Positions 1 through 5,151 of a stretch of 5,151 bases of DNA are shown here, in pieces. A program made the translations under genes and the position numbers. Location of the stretch: the NCBI GenBank assembly GCA_021786215.1, contig JAJYNT010000417.1, forward strand, positions 1 through 5,151. The letters run 5' to 3'. Source of the DNA: Chloroflexota bacterium (GTDB taxonomy: Bacteria > Chloroflexota > UBA6077). Every line of letters begins with the position of its first letter. Positions within the stretch are counted from its first letter, which is position 1. Below the pieces are notes generated by a model. It was not told where the DNA came from. It did no database searches and saw nothing but the letters and a program-made list of their open reading frames with translations.

Positions 1-1461
1 GCCGGTCAAACCCGTTGGTGGCTGCCCGTAGGTAGGTATCCAGTAGAGGTGAGGGTAGCGCTCGTCGATCTGATAGCCTGCCCAGAATACCGCGTGGAGC
101 AACGTGGTTGCCACCTGGCAGATCCCGCCCCCCACGGAGGGAACGGTCTCCATATCCCCATCGTTGACAGTAATCCCGAAGCCGATCTGAAAACCGGCCT
201 TCAACGTCGTGGGGCCCAACTCATTGTTGAAGGAGAAGACTTCTCCCGGCCTCACCACGATACCATTCAGCCGCGAGGCCGCTAGCTTGATATTGTGCAC
301 CTTTTCAGGCACGCCGGTGATGTGGGTCTGCCCATATTGGATCCGCTCTTTTATGCCCAGAGTCGATGGATCGATTGAGTCCCCTATTGCCTTCGCCACT
401 GCCACAGGGAGAGAAACCGTCCGCTGATCACCTTTCAGCGCCTCGGCAATCAACGAGGCCGTCTTCGCCCTGTCCAGCGTACGTCCGTCCTGTCCCGGGG
501 TCAGAACCTTGATCTTCCCACCGTTCCAGTTCAAACGAGCGTCAATCGGGGGCTGATCGATTTCGCCACCTATCCGATCGACGAGACTCTTCAGTGCCGC
601 ATCGTTCAACGTGACGGTGGCGACCCCGCTGCCACCGTGCGACCCCACCGAAATCAGGGGCGCGATCTCCTTCGGGGTAATGGTCCATCGGCGCCCCCCA
701 AATTCCAGGTCAAGAGGCCCTGAGAGCATCTTCGCGACCTGATCCCTGGCCGCCTGAAAATCCTGCTCGGTCCTCTTCGGTTGCGTTTGAGTCACCGGAA
801 GGTCAACCGTTCCGGTGCCGGCCGTGGCCGCCTTTTCAATCAGCCCTGCAGTAGCGGCCACGTCCAGCTTTCTACCCACCACAGCTGGAGACACCTTGAC
901 GGAAAGATCGCTCCCGATCACCAGATCCGCATCCTTGACAGGGCGGTCGATCTGCTGCGCCAATTGAGCGACATACGCCTGCAGCTTCGGCTGATCTGTC
1001 CCGATGCCGGGCGATCCGATAGCGTATCCTCTAGCCAGGGCACCGATCTCCGCCGTGAGCCTCTCCCCCCAATTGCCCGTCCGACCCACGGCGAAGGCGG
1101 CATCAACCGCGGAAGAGGCATCGTAGACCGCACCGACATCGGAGGCCCGCACCTGCCACTGGGCATCTGGCCCACGCAGAAGCAGCTGTTGGCTGGATCT
1201 CTGTGCGTACAGGGGACGCAGTGTCGCGAGAGCCCTATCCCTGGACATACCCCCCAGATTCATTTCTCCCACCCTAACACCAGGGAAAATGGCATTTGCG
1301 TAGGCTAGCTGGTACCCAACCACCACAACCACGCACATAAGTACGGCGCCGGCACCCGCCAACACTCTACTGCGCACGGAAACAGACAGACCCCTATTGC
1401 TTCGGTGCGCGGCTCTCTCTTGGCCGGGGCCCGCTATCTCTACCTCGGTCACTCTTCCCAT
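1..1461 (-). CDS. VanW family protein with N-terminal membrane anchor and PG_binding_4-like repeats (partial, C-terminus beyond the window)
   Basis: Reading the minus strand from the ATG at 1459-1461 gives 487 residues with no stop, so the gene runs off the left edge and its C-terminal end is missing. A short basic cytoplasmic tail is followed by a membrane helix (about residues 33-54, ending in a run of valines). Next is the IFPGVRVGEMNLGGMS segment (58-73) that typically opens YoaR/VanW-type proteins. Two PG_binding_4-like modules follow, at roughly 100-215 and 245-345; 'GRKLDVAAT' and 'LTPGQDGRTLD' are typical pieces. The VanW domain starts near 370, with HNIKLAASRLNG, PGEVFSFNNELGP and GGGICQVATT (Cys448). 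An in-frame stop at 1477-1479 and a GAGGAAG ribosome site at 1470-1476 support the ATG. VanW takes its name from vancomycin-resistance clusters, but its biochemical function is unknown. Nothing here (no vanHAX genes) implies glycopeptide resistance. A role at the outer face of the membrane near peptidoglycan is inference. Confidence 0.93.
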   Translation of the reverse strand, partial: MGRVTEVEIAGPGQERAAHRSNRGLSVSVRSRVLAGAGAVLMCVVVVVGYQLAYANAIFPGVRVGEMNLGGMSRDRALATLRPLYAQRSSQQLLLRGPDAQWQVRASDVGAVYDASSAVDAAFAVGRTGNWGERLTAEIGALARGYAIGSPGIGTDQPKLQAYVAQLAQQIDRPVKDADLVIGSDLSVKVSPAVVGRKLDVAATAGLIEKAATAGTGTVDLPVTQTQPKRTEQDFQAARDQVAKMLSGPLDLEFGGRRWTITPKEIAPLISVGSHGGSGVATVTLNDAALKSLVDRIGGEIDQPPIDARLNWNGGKIKVLTPGQDGRTLDRAKTASLIAEALKGDQRTVSLPVAVAKAIGDSIDPSTLGIKERIQYGQTHITGVPEKVHNIKLAASRLNGIVVRPGEVFSFNNELGPTTLKAGFQIGFGITVNDGDMETVPSVGGGICQVATTLLHAVFWAGYQIDERYPHLYWIPTYGQPPTGLTG

Positions 1462-1531
1462 TTGGAGATCTTCCTCTCACCTGGATGTCCTCGCTGTGGG
1501 GCGCGATTCCGCCTTGAGGACTGGGGGTTTG

Positions 1532-1560
1532 ATTGTCCTAGATGGTCCGCGATCTGTCAA
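1532..1560 (-). promoter_or_regulatory. Probable sigma-70-type promoter of the VanW-family gene
   Basis: On the minus strand there is a perfect -35 hexamer TTGACA (1555-1560), a 17-bp spacer, and GACAAT (1532-1537; 4 of 6 matches to TATAAT). The expected transcription start is near 1525, leaving a leader of roughly 60 bases before the ATG at 1461. The perfect -35 box at ideal spacing is the main support. The imperfect -10 box is the main doubt. Confidence 0.55.
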
Positions 1561-1568
1561 CCAAGTGA

Positions 1569-1596
1569 ATGGCATGTGAAAATGGTATCCTATAGT
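1569..1596 (+). promoter_or_regulatory. Candidate promoter of the Zincin_2 / unknown-protein operon
   Basis: TATAGT (1591-1596; 5 of 6 matches to TATAAT) lies 16 bp downstream of ATGGCA (1569-1574; 4 of 6 matches to TTGACA), in the most AT-rich stretch of the divergent spacer. The predicted start near 1603 would give a leader of about 38 bases. An overlapping alternative -10, AATAAT (1597-1602), has no good -35 partner. The assignment rests on hexamer similarity and position only. Confidence 0.38.
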
Positions 1597-1627
1597 AATA
1601 ATGCCCCCACGATCCACAGTTGGACAT

Positions 1628-1634
1628 AGAAAGG
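1628..1634 (+). promoter_or_regulatory. Ribosome binding site fixing the start at ATG 1641
   Basis: AGAAAGG lies 6 bases before the ATG at 1641. It is better placed than anything upstream of the in-frame TTG at 1620, and it lies inside the longer reading frame. This favours the shorter protein of 389 residues. Confidence 0.6.
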
Positions 1635-1640
1635 CGTGGC

Positions 1641-2810
1641 ATGGCCAACAGCAAGGTAGTTTTCCGCACCGGCATGCTGCTGGGTGTCGCCGCGGGCGCC
1701 CTCTGGGTGGTCGCCGGCCGAAAATGGCTGAACAGTGAATCCGAACTTCTGGACTGGGACAGGGTGCAGGAGATCGCCATCCGAACATGCGGCAAAGCTC
1801 CACTCCAACCACCATGGAGTTCCAGAAAGCTGCGCACAGACTACGAGAATATGGTTCGGCAGGTGGAGGAACCGATCGCTAATTACACTCGGACCTCACT
1901 ACCATCGTCGGGGACTGCAGTGTCGGTGATGGGCCGGAAAGAGTGGATCGAGGCTAACGTGGCCGGGTTTCGACGGCTCTTCGAACCAGTGGAGGAGATG
2001 TACCACGAGTTGGGCCGGCAGACAGCGGTGATCGTGCCGGGTCTGGCCCAATTGAGTCAATTGGCTGTGAGTAGCCAGATCGGACTGCTGCTTGGATATC
2101 TCTCCAAGCGCGTTCTGGGTCAGTACGACATGAGTGTCCTTGGGCGGGAGCCCATGTCGGGTGGGAAGCTCTACTTTGTGCAACAGAACATAGAAGGCAT
2201 CGAAGCGCAGTTGGGACTTCCAACCGACGAGTTCCGCTCATGGATCGTCCTGCACGAGTCAACTCACGCTCACGAATTCGAGGTCTTCCCCTGGCTGCGA
2301 GACTACATGAACCACACCCTGCACGCCTATCTCGACTCAGTTCTCCAGGAGGTCCGCAGGTCCTCCGGTAGCCCCGCTGGCCCTGCGGTGATAGCCCGCA
2401 TCGTCGACAACCTTCGATCGGGGCGGAGCATCCTGGAATCGGTGATGAGCACGCGACAGCAGCGGCATATGGGCCAGCTTCAGGCTCTCATGTGCCTGCT
2501 GGAGGGGTACAGCAACCACGTCATGAACGAGGTGGGGCGAGTCATCATGCCTCACTTCGACAGGATACGGGAACGCGTGGAATCCAGATCCAGGGAAAGG
2601 AGTCAAACAGAACAGCTCTTCCTGAAACTCACCGGGCTCTCGATGAAGATGGAGCAGTACCGGCTCGGCGAGCTCTTTGTGGATCGAGTGGTGAAGGCCA
2701 GGGGCATCGAGTTTGTCAATCGGGCCTACGACGGGCCGGAGAACCTACCAACCATGGACGAAATCCTGCATCCGGATCGCTGGGTCGCACGGATGGAGAG
2801 CGCCGCCTAG
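1641..2810 (+). CDS. Zincin_2 / DUF2342 family putative zinc metalloprotease (the 'F420 biosynthesis-associated' family)
   Basis: This protein of 389 residues belongs to the family annotated as DUF2342/Zincin_2. Some members are named 'coenzyme F420 biosynthesis associated', from genomic association rather than a known reaction. Family landmarks in order are LLDWDRVQEIA (about 36-46), the RKEWIEANVAGFRRL segment (99-113), LYFVQQN (177-183), the zinc-binding HExxH motif as HESTH (205-209) followed by PWLRDYMN, then LMCLLEGYSNHVMNEVG (283-299), whose Glu288 is a candidate third metal ligand. A C-terminal part follows with KMEQYRLG and LPTMDEILHPDRWVARM. A hydrophobic stretch at about 10-26 after a basic N-terminus could be a membrane anchor. 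The length is usual for the family. Family members are found mainly in Actinobacteria and Chloroflexota. Substrate and true catalytic activity are unknown, and F420 metabolism cannot be inferred from this gene alone. It is probably co-transcribed with the gene 14 bp downstream. Confidence 0.9.
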   Translation: MANSKVVFRTGMLLGVAAGALWVVAGRKWLNSESELLDWDRVQEIAIRTCGKAPLQPPWSSRKLRTDYENMVRQVEEPIANYTRTSLPSSGTAVSVMGRKEWIEANVAGFRRLFEPVEEMYHELGRQTAVIVPGLAQLSQLAVSSQIGLLLGYLSKRVLGQYDMSVLGREPMSGGKLYFVQQNIEGIEAQLGLPTDEFRSWIVLHESTHAHEFEVFPWLRDYMNHTLHAYLDSVLQEVRRSSGSPAGPAVIARIVDNLRSGRSILESVMSTRQQRHMGQLQALMCLLEGYSNHVMNEVGRVIMPHFDRIRERVESRSRERSQTEQLFLKLTGLSMKMEQYRLGELFVDRVVKARGIEFVNRAYDGPENLPTMDEILHPDRWVARMESAA

Positions 2811-2824
2811 AAAGCTCCTCTGCC

Positions 2825-3313
2825 ATGAACATCATGCGCTACACGGTGATAGATAATCGTGGGACGGTCAGCTTCGTCGCTCCATGCGACGACCTGATGC
2901 CACTGGTGGCGGCCTGCGCCCGTGACCCTCGCAGCCTCGAGGATCTGCTCACTCTGGCCGATGACTACGCAAGCGGAATGAAAGAAAGGGTGCTCTGCAG
3001 CCTTGCGGTCTTCGACGAGCAGAACACCCAGGAGAATCTCGATTCTTTCCACAAGGCACTGGAGGTCTGCCGCCCACCCGAACTGCCGGCCTTCCGCGTG
3101 CTGGATGACCGAACCCGCGAAGCCAGCTTGACCCCGGTTCACGCTGGGGCGGTAATCTTCAATCTACGAGCCAAGAGGATCGTCCAGATCCAGAACAGTT
3201 TCGCGGAGATCAAGCGGAAAGACAGAGCACGTGCGGCCAAACCTGCTAGGCCCGAGCGGCGGCTCATCAGATATGAGTTGCCGGACTACTGGTCGCTGGT
3301 GCCGGAAGCCTAG
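2825..3313 (+). CDS. Hypothetical protein, 162 residues, partner of the Zincin_2 gene
   Basis: I do not recognise a named family. The start chosen is the ATG at 2825, 14 bp after the stop of the Zincin_2 gene. The same frame is open upstream, but only as a shadow of that gene. The ribosome site is weak (AGAAAG near 2809-2814, about 10 bases upstream), which suggests translation partly coupled to the gene before; ATG 2834 is an alternative start. The protein has no signal peptide or membrane helix and is probably cytoplasmic. The first half looks alpha-helical and acidic (SLEDLLTLADDYASGM, about 37-52). The second half has AGAVIFNLRAKRIVQIQNSF (107-126), a possible beta strand and helix, then a basic Arg/Lys/Ala/Pro linker (128-146) and a conserved-looking end, YELPDYWSLVP (150-160). 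Four cysteines (21, 31, 58, 82) form no metal-site pattern. A role with the preceding putative protease is inferred from position only. Confidence 0.82.
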   Translation: MNIMRYTVIDNRGTVSFVAPCDDLMPLVAACARDPRSLEDLLTLADDYASGMKERVLCSLAVFDEQNTQENLDSFHKALEVCRPPELPAFRVLDDRTREASLTPVHAGAVIFNLRAKRIVQIQNSFAEIKRKDRARAAKPARPERRLIRYELPDYWSLVPEA

Positions 3314-3335
3314 CCGCGTGGTCGCCCAGCCGCGG
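3314..3335. terminator. Weak hairpin between convergent genes
   Basis: CCGCG (3314-3318) can pair with CGCGG (3331-3335). Extra TGG/CCA pairing is possible inside if a two-base bulge is allowed. It begins right after the stop of the 162-residue protein and lies before the end of the amidase gene, so it could end transcription in either direction. There is no T-run on either strand, so this is only a candidate. Confidence 0.25.
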
Positions 3336-3344
3336 AACGGCGCA

Positions 3345-4076
3345 TCATGGCAATGGGCTCGCCTGAAGCCGCAGGAAGTCGCCGATCCCACCGGCGATGC
3401 CCCTCGCGATAGCCTCACGAATGCTGGGATCGGAGAGCAGCATCGACTCGTGAGGATTGGTCAGAAACATGCTCTCCACCAGAACACTAGGAGCGGGACC
3501 CCTCAGACTGAAGAAATGGCCGTAGGGCTTGCCGGCAGCCAGATCCTCCTTCACGCCACGATCCGGAAGATCGTAGCCGGCGGCTGCCACCTCGCCAAGG
3601 AGCCGGTCTTGTATGCTCTGGGCAAGAAGCCTGCTCTCCGGTCCATGGTTTTCGCGGTTGTAATAGCACTCCGCACCCCGAACCCAAGGATTGTTGAATC
3701 CGTTGAAGTGGATGGACACGTACACTCTCGTATTCCCCACCGCGGCGATTCTGGCCTGCTGCTCAAGCCGAGTCCTGTCCGTCGGGTTCGGATTCGAGAG
3801 GGCCGTAAGCGGCAGATCATCTTGACGACTGAGGGCCACGGTCAGCCCCTGCTCCTCAAGCAGAGCTCTTACTCGCTGCGCCACGGCCAGGGTCACCTCG
3901 TACTCCTTCAACCCACCACCCACAGCGCCCACATCCACCCTGCTGTGGCCGGGATCCAATCCCACGTCCGCTGAGAAACCGCTGGGGTCTGGACCCGGAC
4001 TGTCTGCCCAGGCATAGACGGGCGATGCCGAAAACAGCAGGGCTAGCCCGGCAATCAGCAACGTTAGCTTGATCAT
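3345..4076 (-). CDS. Secreted N-acetylmuramoyl-L-alanine amidase, Amidase_3 family
   Basis: This 243-residue zinc amidase is expected to cleave the bond between N-acetylmuramic acid and L-alanine in peptidoglycan outside the cytoplasm. A signal peptide (1-22, MIKLTLLIAG... ending SPVYA) precedes one catalytic domain (about 36-236). The zinc ligands of the family are recognisable as His44 (LDPGHS), Glu58 (LKEYEVTLA) and His123 (VSIHFNG). The catalytic glutamate is Glu201 in VLVESMFLTNPHE. The frame stays open upstream to 4271, but the ATG at 4076 has a strong GGAGG ribosome site and directly starts the signal peptide, so the longer form is rejected. There is no SH3, LysM or other wall-binding module. 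It is a minimal amidase that could serve in cell separation, wall turnover or sporulation-like processes; the sequence does not decide which. It is transcribed away from the MBL-fold gene and converges on the unknown-protein gene. Confidence 0.94.
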   Translation of the reverse strand: MIKLTLLIAGLALLFSASPVYAWADSPGPDPSGFSADVGLDPGHSRVDVGAVGGGLKEYEVTLAVAQRVRALLEEQGLTVALSRQDDLPLTALSNPNPTDRTRLEQQARIAAVGNTRVYVSIHFNGFNNPWVRGAECYYNRENHGPESRLLAQSIQDRLLGEVAAAGYDLPDRGVKEDLAAGKPYGHFFSLRGPAPSVLVESMFLTNPHESMLLSDPSIREAIARGIAGGIGDFLRLQASPLP

Positions 4077-4079
4077 GTT

Positions 4080-4085
4080 ACCTCC
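4080..4085 (-). promoter_or_regulatory. Ribosome binding site of the amidase gene
   Basis: The minus strand reads GGAGGT, followed by AAC and then the ATG at 4076. This near-perfect Shine-Dalgarno sequence, at slightly short spacing, decides the start over the upstream in-frame codons reaching 4271. Confidence 0.8.
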
Positions 4086-4095
4086 AGCCAGGTAC

Positions 4096-4101
4096 ATCAT
4101 A
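4096..4101 (-). promoter_or_regulatory. Possible -10 element for the amidase gene
   Basis: The minus strand has TATGAT (5 of 6 matches to TATAAT) about 20 bases before the amidase ATG. The leader would be very short (about 13 bases), just enough for the GGAGG site. No good -35 hexamer lies at the right distance, so the true promoter may be further upstream. Confidence 0.25.
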
Positions 4102-4146
4102 ATCCACGAAGTACATTTCAGGAAAGCCTGGAACTGTCGCGTTTCT

Positions 4147-4158
4147 TCAGCGCGCTGA
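4147..4158. repeat. 12-bp perfect palindrome in the divergent spacer (possible operator)
   Basis: TCAGCGCGCTGA reads the same on both strands. It lies in the spacer between the amidase and MBL-fold genes, just upstream of where a -35 box for the TATAAT at 4182 would fall. A dimeric regulator could bind such a site, but one short palindrome can also arise by chance. Confidence 0.35.
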
Positions 4159-4178
4159 CGCCACACAGAGAATCCACA

Positions 4179-4187
4179 TGCTATAAT
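4179..4187 (+). promoter_or_regulatory. Extended -10 promoter of the MBL-fold hydrolase gene
   Basis: TGCTATAAT combines a perfect TATAAT (4182-4187) with the TGn extension (4179-4181). This arrangement lets sigma-70-type polymerase work with a weak or absent -35 box. No convincing -35 is present: CTGACG at 4155-4160 is 21 bp away, which is too far. The predicted start near 4194 gives a leader of about 37 bases before GTG 4231. Confidence 0.6.
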
Positions 4188-4217
4188 TAAGTAGAGCTTC
4201 GTGTTAGTTGCACTGCT

Positions 4218-4224
4218 AGGAGGT
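4218..4224 (+). promoter_or_regulatory. Strong ribosome binding site fixing a GTG start
   Basis: AGGAGGT is followed by six bases and then GTG at 4231. This ideal Shine-Dalgarno sequence at ideal spacing selects the GTG over the in-frame GTG at 4201, which lies upstream of the ribosome site and close to the predicted transcription start. Confidence 0.85.
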
Positions 4225-4230
4225 AAGAAA

Positions 4231-4869
4231 GTGCCAAAAAACATCGAATGGCTCGGACACGACGTATTCAAGATCTCCAGCGGCCCGACGGTAATCTACA
4301 CCGACCCCTTTCGGCTGCAGGAAGGAGCCGACAAGGCCGACATCATTCTGATCACCCACGACCACTACGACCACTGCTCGCCCGACGATGTGGCCAAGAT
4401 CGTAAAACCCGACACCACGATCGTCGCACCCCAGTCTTCGGCGGACAAACTGAAAAGGAAGGTGGAAGTGGTACGACCCGGGAGCAGGCTGGAGCTAGGG
4501 GAAATAGCGATCGAGGTCACCTGGGCATACAATCTCAACAAGTTCCGGAGCCCGGGCCAGCCCTTCCATCCAAAGGGGACCGACTTCGTGGGATATATCT
4601 TCGCGATCGATGGGGAGCGCATCTACCTCGCGGGAGACACCGACCTTATCCCAGAGATGAGGGATATCGACGTGGACATCGCGCTTATCCCCGTCAGTGG
4701 GACCTACGTGATGACCGCCGACGAGGCCATAGAAGCTGCCAATAGCGCGATAAGGGCGAAGACCTTCATTCCGATGCACTACAACTCTATCGTCGGCACG
4801 GACGACGACGCGAGGAAATTCGCTGCCGGGGTTAAGAACGCCCAGGTGGAACTGCTGCCCCAATCCTAG
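4231..4869 (+). CDS. Metallo-beta-lactamase-fold metal-dependent hydrolase, UlaG/UPF0173-like
   Basis: This 212-residue protein has the compact length of UPF0173/Lactamase_B_3-type hydrolases. The N-terminus IEWLGHDVFKI with YTDPF (23-27) is typical of the UlaG-like branch. The metal-binding HxHxDH motif is THDHYDH (His43, His45, Asp47, His48). Further likely ligands are His113 (PFHPKG), Asp136 (LAGDTD) and His183 (IPMHYNS). The set looks complete for a dinuclear metal centre, so an active hydrolase is expected. The substrate is unknown: relatives include the L-ascorbate-6-phosphate lactonase UlaG and many uncharacterised proteins, and no sugar genes lie nearby to suggest a lactonase role. 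There is no signal peptide, so it should be cytoplasmic. The gene starts with GTG behind an excellent ribosome site, has its own extended -10 promoter, and ends before a strong hairpin, so it is probably a single-gene transcript. Confidence 0.93.
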   Translation: MPKNIEWLGHDVFKISSGPTVIYTDPFRLQEGADKADIILITHDHYDHCSPDDVAKIVKPDTTIVAPQSSADKLKRKVEVVRPGSRLELGEIAIEVTWAYNLNKFRSPGQPFHPKGTDFVGYIFAIDGERIYLAGDTDLIPEMRDIDVDIALIPVSGTYVMTADEAIEAANSAIRAKTFIPMHYNSIVGTDDDARKFAAGVKNAQVELLPQS

Positions 4870-4882
4870 ACGCCATCCGTCC

Positions 4883-4909
4883 GGGGGATGGGTTTTCTGC
4901 CCATCCCCC
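4883..4909. terminator. GC-rich hairpin, probable shared terminator of convergent genes
   Basis: GGGGGATGGG (4883-4892) pairs perfectly over 10 bp with CCCATCCCCC (4900-4909) around a 7-base loop. It begins 14 bp after the stop of the MBL-fold gene and ends 12 bp before the stop of the convergent 62-residue gene. No T-run follows on either strand, so it is not a textbook intrinsic terminator. The position and stability still favour a transcription-ending or 3'-end-protecting role in both directions. Confidence 0.65.
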
Positions 4910-4920
4910 ACTGTCGCTCG

Positions 4921-5109
4921 CTACAGCCTGAACCCAGCCTGCTCTTTGGCCGGCTCCTGAGTCTCCAGCAGCGAATCCACCGTCTCGAAAATCTTCTTGG
5001 CCGCGGCGCACACGGCGTCCACGTCCCGGGATTCGTCAGGGCTGTGGCCGATGTAAGCCACCAGGATATCCTTGGCGATGTCTACCTTCTTCTCGTTGGT
5101 CGCCTTCAT
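4921..5109 (-). CDS. Small hypothetical protein, 62 residues
   Basis: I do not recognise a family. The protein is soluble, charged and predicted largely helical: a first helix with KKVDIAKDILVAYI (about 7-20), a loop GHSPDESRD (21-29), then a helix DAVCAAAKKIFETVDSLL (31-48), ending in a short charged tail. There is no membrane or export signal, and one cysteine (34). The ATG at 5107-5109 is preceded by GAGG (5116-5119 on the minus strand) with six bases between, a good ribosome site that supports a real gene despite its size. Two-helix proteins of this size are often regulators or adaptor subunits, but nothing here identifies a partner. It converges on the MBL-fold gene with a shared hairpin between them. 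Confidence 0.75.
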   Translation of the reverse strand: MKATNEKKVDIAKDILVAYIGHSPDESRDVDAVCAAAKKIFETVDSLLETQEPAKEQAGFRL

Positions 5110-5144
5110 GCCTCACCTCACGCTGGTTCTGGATATCGCAGGAG

Positions 5145-5150
5145 ATTGTA
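5145..5150 (-). promoter_or_regulatory. Possible -10 element of the 62-residue gene
   Basis: The minus strand has TACAAT (5 of 6 matches to TATAAT) at the window edge, about 35 bases before the ATG. It would give a leader of roughly 29 bases. Any -35 box lies outside the window, so this cannot be tested here. Confidence 0.3.
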
Positions 5151-5151
5151 T

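Noticed and set aside
781..1308. 175-residue open frame on the plus strand
   Set aside because: It lies wholly inside the VanW-family gene on the opposite strand, which has clear family motifs; the product has no recognisable domain.
1..1461. VanW gene as evidence of vancomycin resistance
   Set aside because: VanW-family proteins are widespread and of unknown function; no resistance ligase, dehydrogenase or dipeptidase genes are present.
1620..1640. TTG at 1620 as the start of the Zincin_2 gene
   Set aside because: No good ribosome site precedes it, whereas AGAAAGG is ideally spaced for ATG 1641.
1477..1837. Minus-strand open frames of 99-112 residues overlapping the VanW/Zincin_2 spacer
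   Set aside because: They run through the start of the Zincin_2 gene and both promoter candidates, and encode Pro/Arg/Cys-rich sequence without family features.
2492..2824. N-terminal extension of the 162-residue protein by about 111 residues
   Set aside because: The extension overlaps the Zincin_2 gene in another frame and looks like Arg/Gly-rich shadow sequence; ATG 2825 fits normal operon spacing.
3231..3974. 247-residue plus-strand open frame
   Set aside because: It is antisense to the amidase gene, which has a signal peptide, ribosome site and complete catalytic residues.
4077..4271. 65-residue N-terminal extension of the amidase
   Set aside because: It would overlap the MBL-fold gene start and bury the signal peptide; the strong GGAGG site favours ATG 4076.
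4248..4745. 165-residue Arg-rich plus-strand open frame
   Set aside because: It is an out-of-frame shadow of the MBL-fold gene.
1..5151. CRISPR array, insertion sequence, tRNA or integrated element
   Set aside because: I saw no regularly spaced repeats, transposase or integrase motifs, tRNA-like folds or flanking direct repeats.

Overview
This 5.15-kb, moderately GC-rich window looks like ordinary bacterial chromosome. It is gene-dense, with short intergenic gaps and no mobile-element, phage, CRISPR, rRNA or tRNA signal that I can see. It carries six protein genes, one of them cut by the left edge. A DUF2342/Zincin_2-type putative metalloprotease is typical of Actinobacteria and Chloroflexota. 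It occurs here with a VanW-type protein whose C-terminal sequence style (HLYWIP..GQPP) I associate with Chloroflexota. My best guess is therefore a Chloroflexota-like, possibly uncultured, bacterium. This is an inference from protein flavour only, at about 50% confidence.

Layout. Positions 1-1461 (minus strand) hold a membrane-anchored VanW-family protein, partial at its C-terminal end. A 179-bp divergent spacer (1462-1640) holds promoter candidates pointing both ways. Positions 1641-2810 (plus) encode the Zincin_2 (DUF2342) protein with an HESTH motif. It is followed 14 bp later by a 162-residue protein I cannot assign (2825-3313, plus), probably in the same operon. Facing these is a secreted Amidase_3-type N-acetylmuramoyl-L-alanine amidase (3345-4076, minus). 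A second divergent spacer (4077-4230) carries a strong extended -10 promoter and a 12-bp perfect palindrome, and drives a UlaG/UPF0173-like metallo-beta-lactamase-fold hydrolase (4231-4869, plus). A strong GC-rich hairpin (4883-4909) separates that gene from a convergent 62-residue protein of unknown function (4921-5109, minus).

Functionally, the VanW protein and the amidase both act at or outside the membrane and fit a cell-envelope theme. The Zincin_2 protein has a possible membrane anchor. The MBL-fold enzyme and the two small unknown proteins show no membrane or export signal. The genes alternate in strand, so apart from the 1641-3313 pair there is no long operon and no clear multi-gene system. 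I found no convincing new biological system. The items most worth a second look are the Zincin_2/unknown-protein pair, the two divergent promoter regions and the unassigned small proteins.
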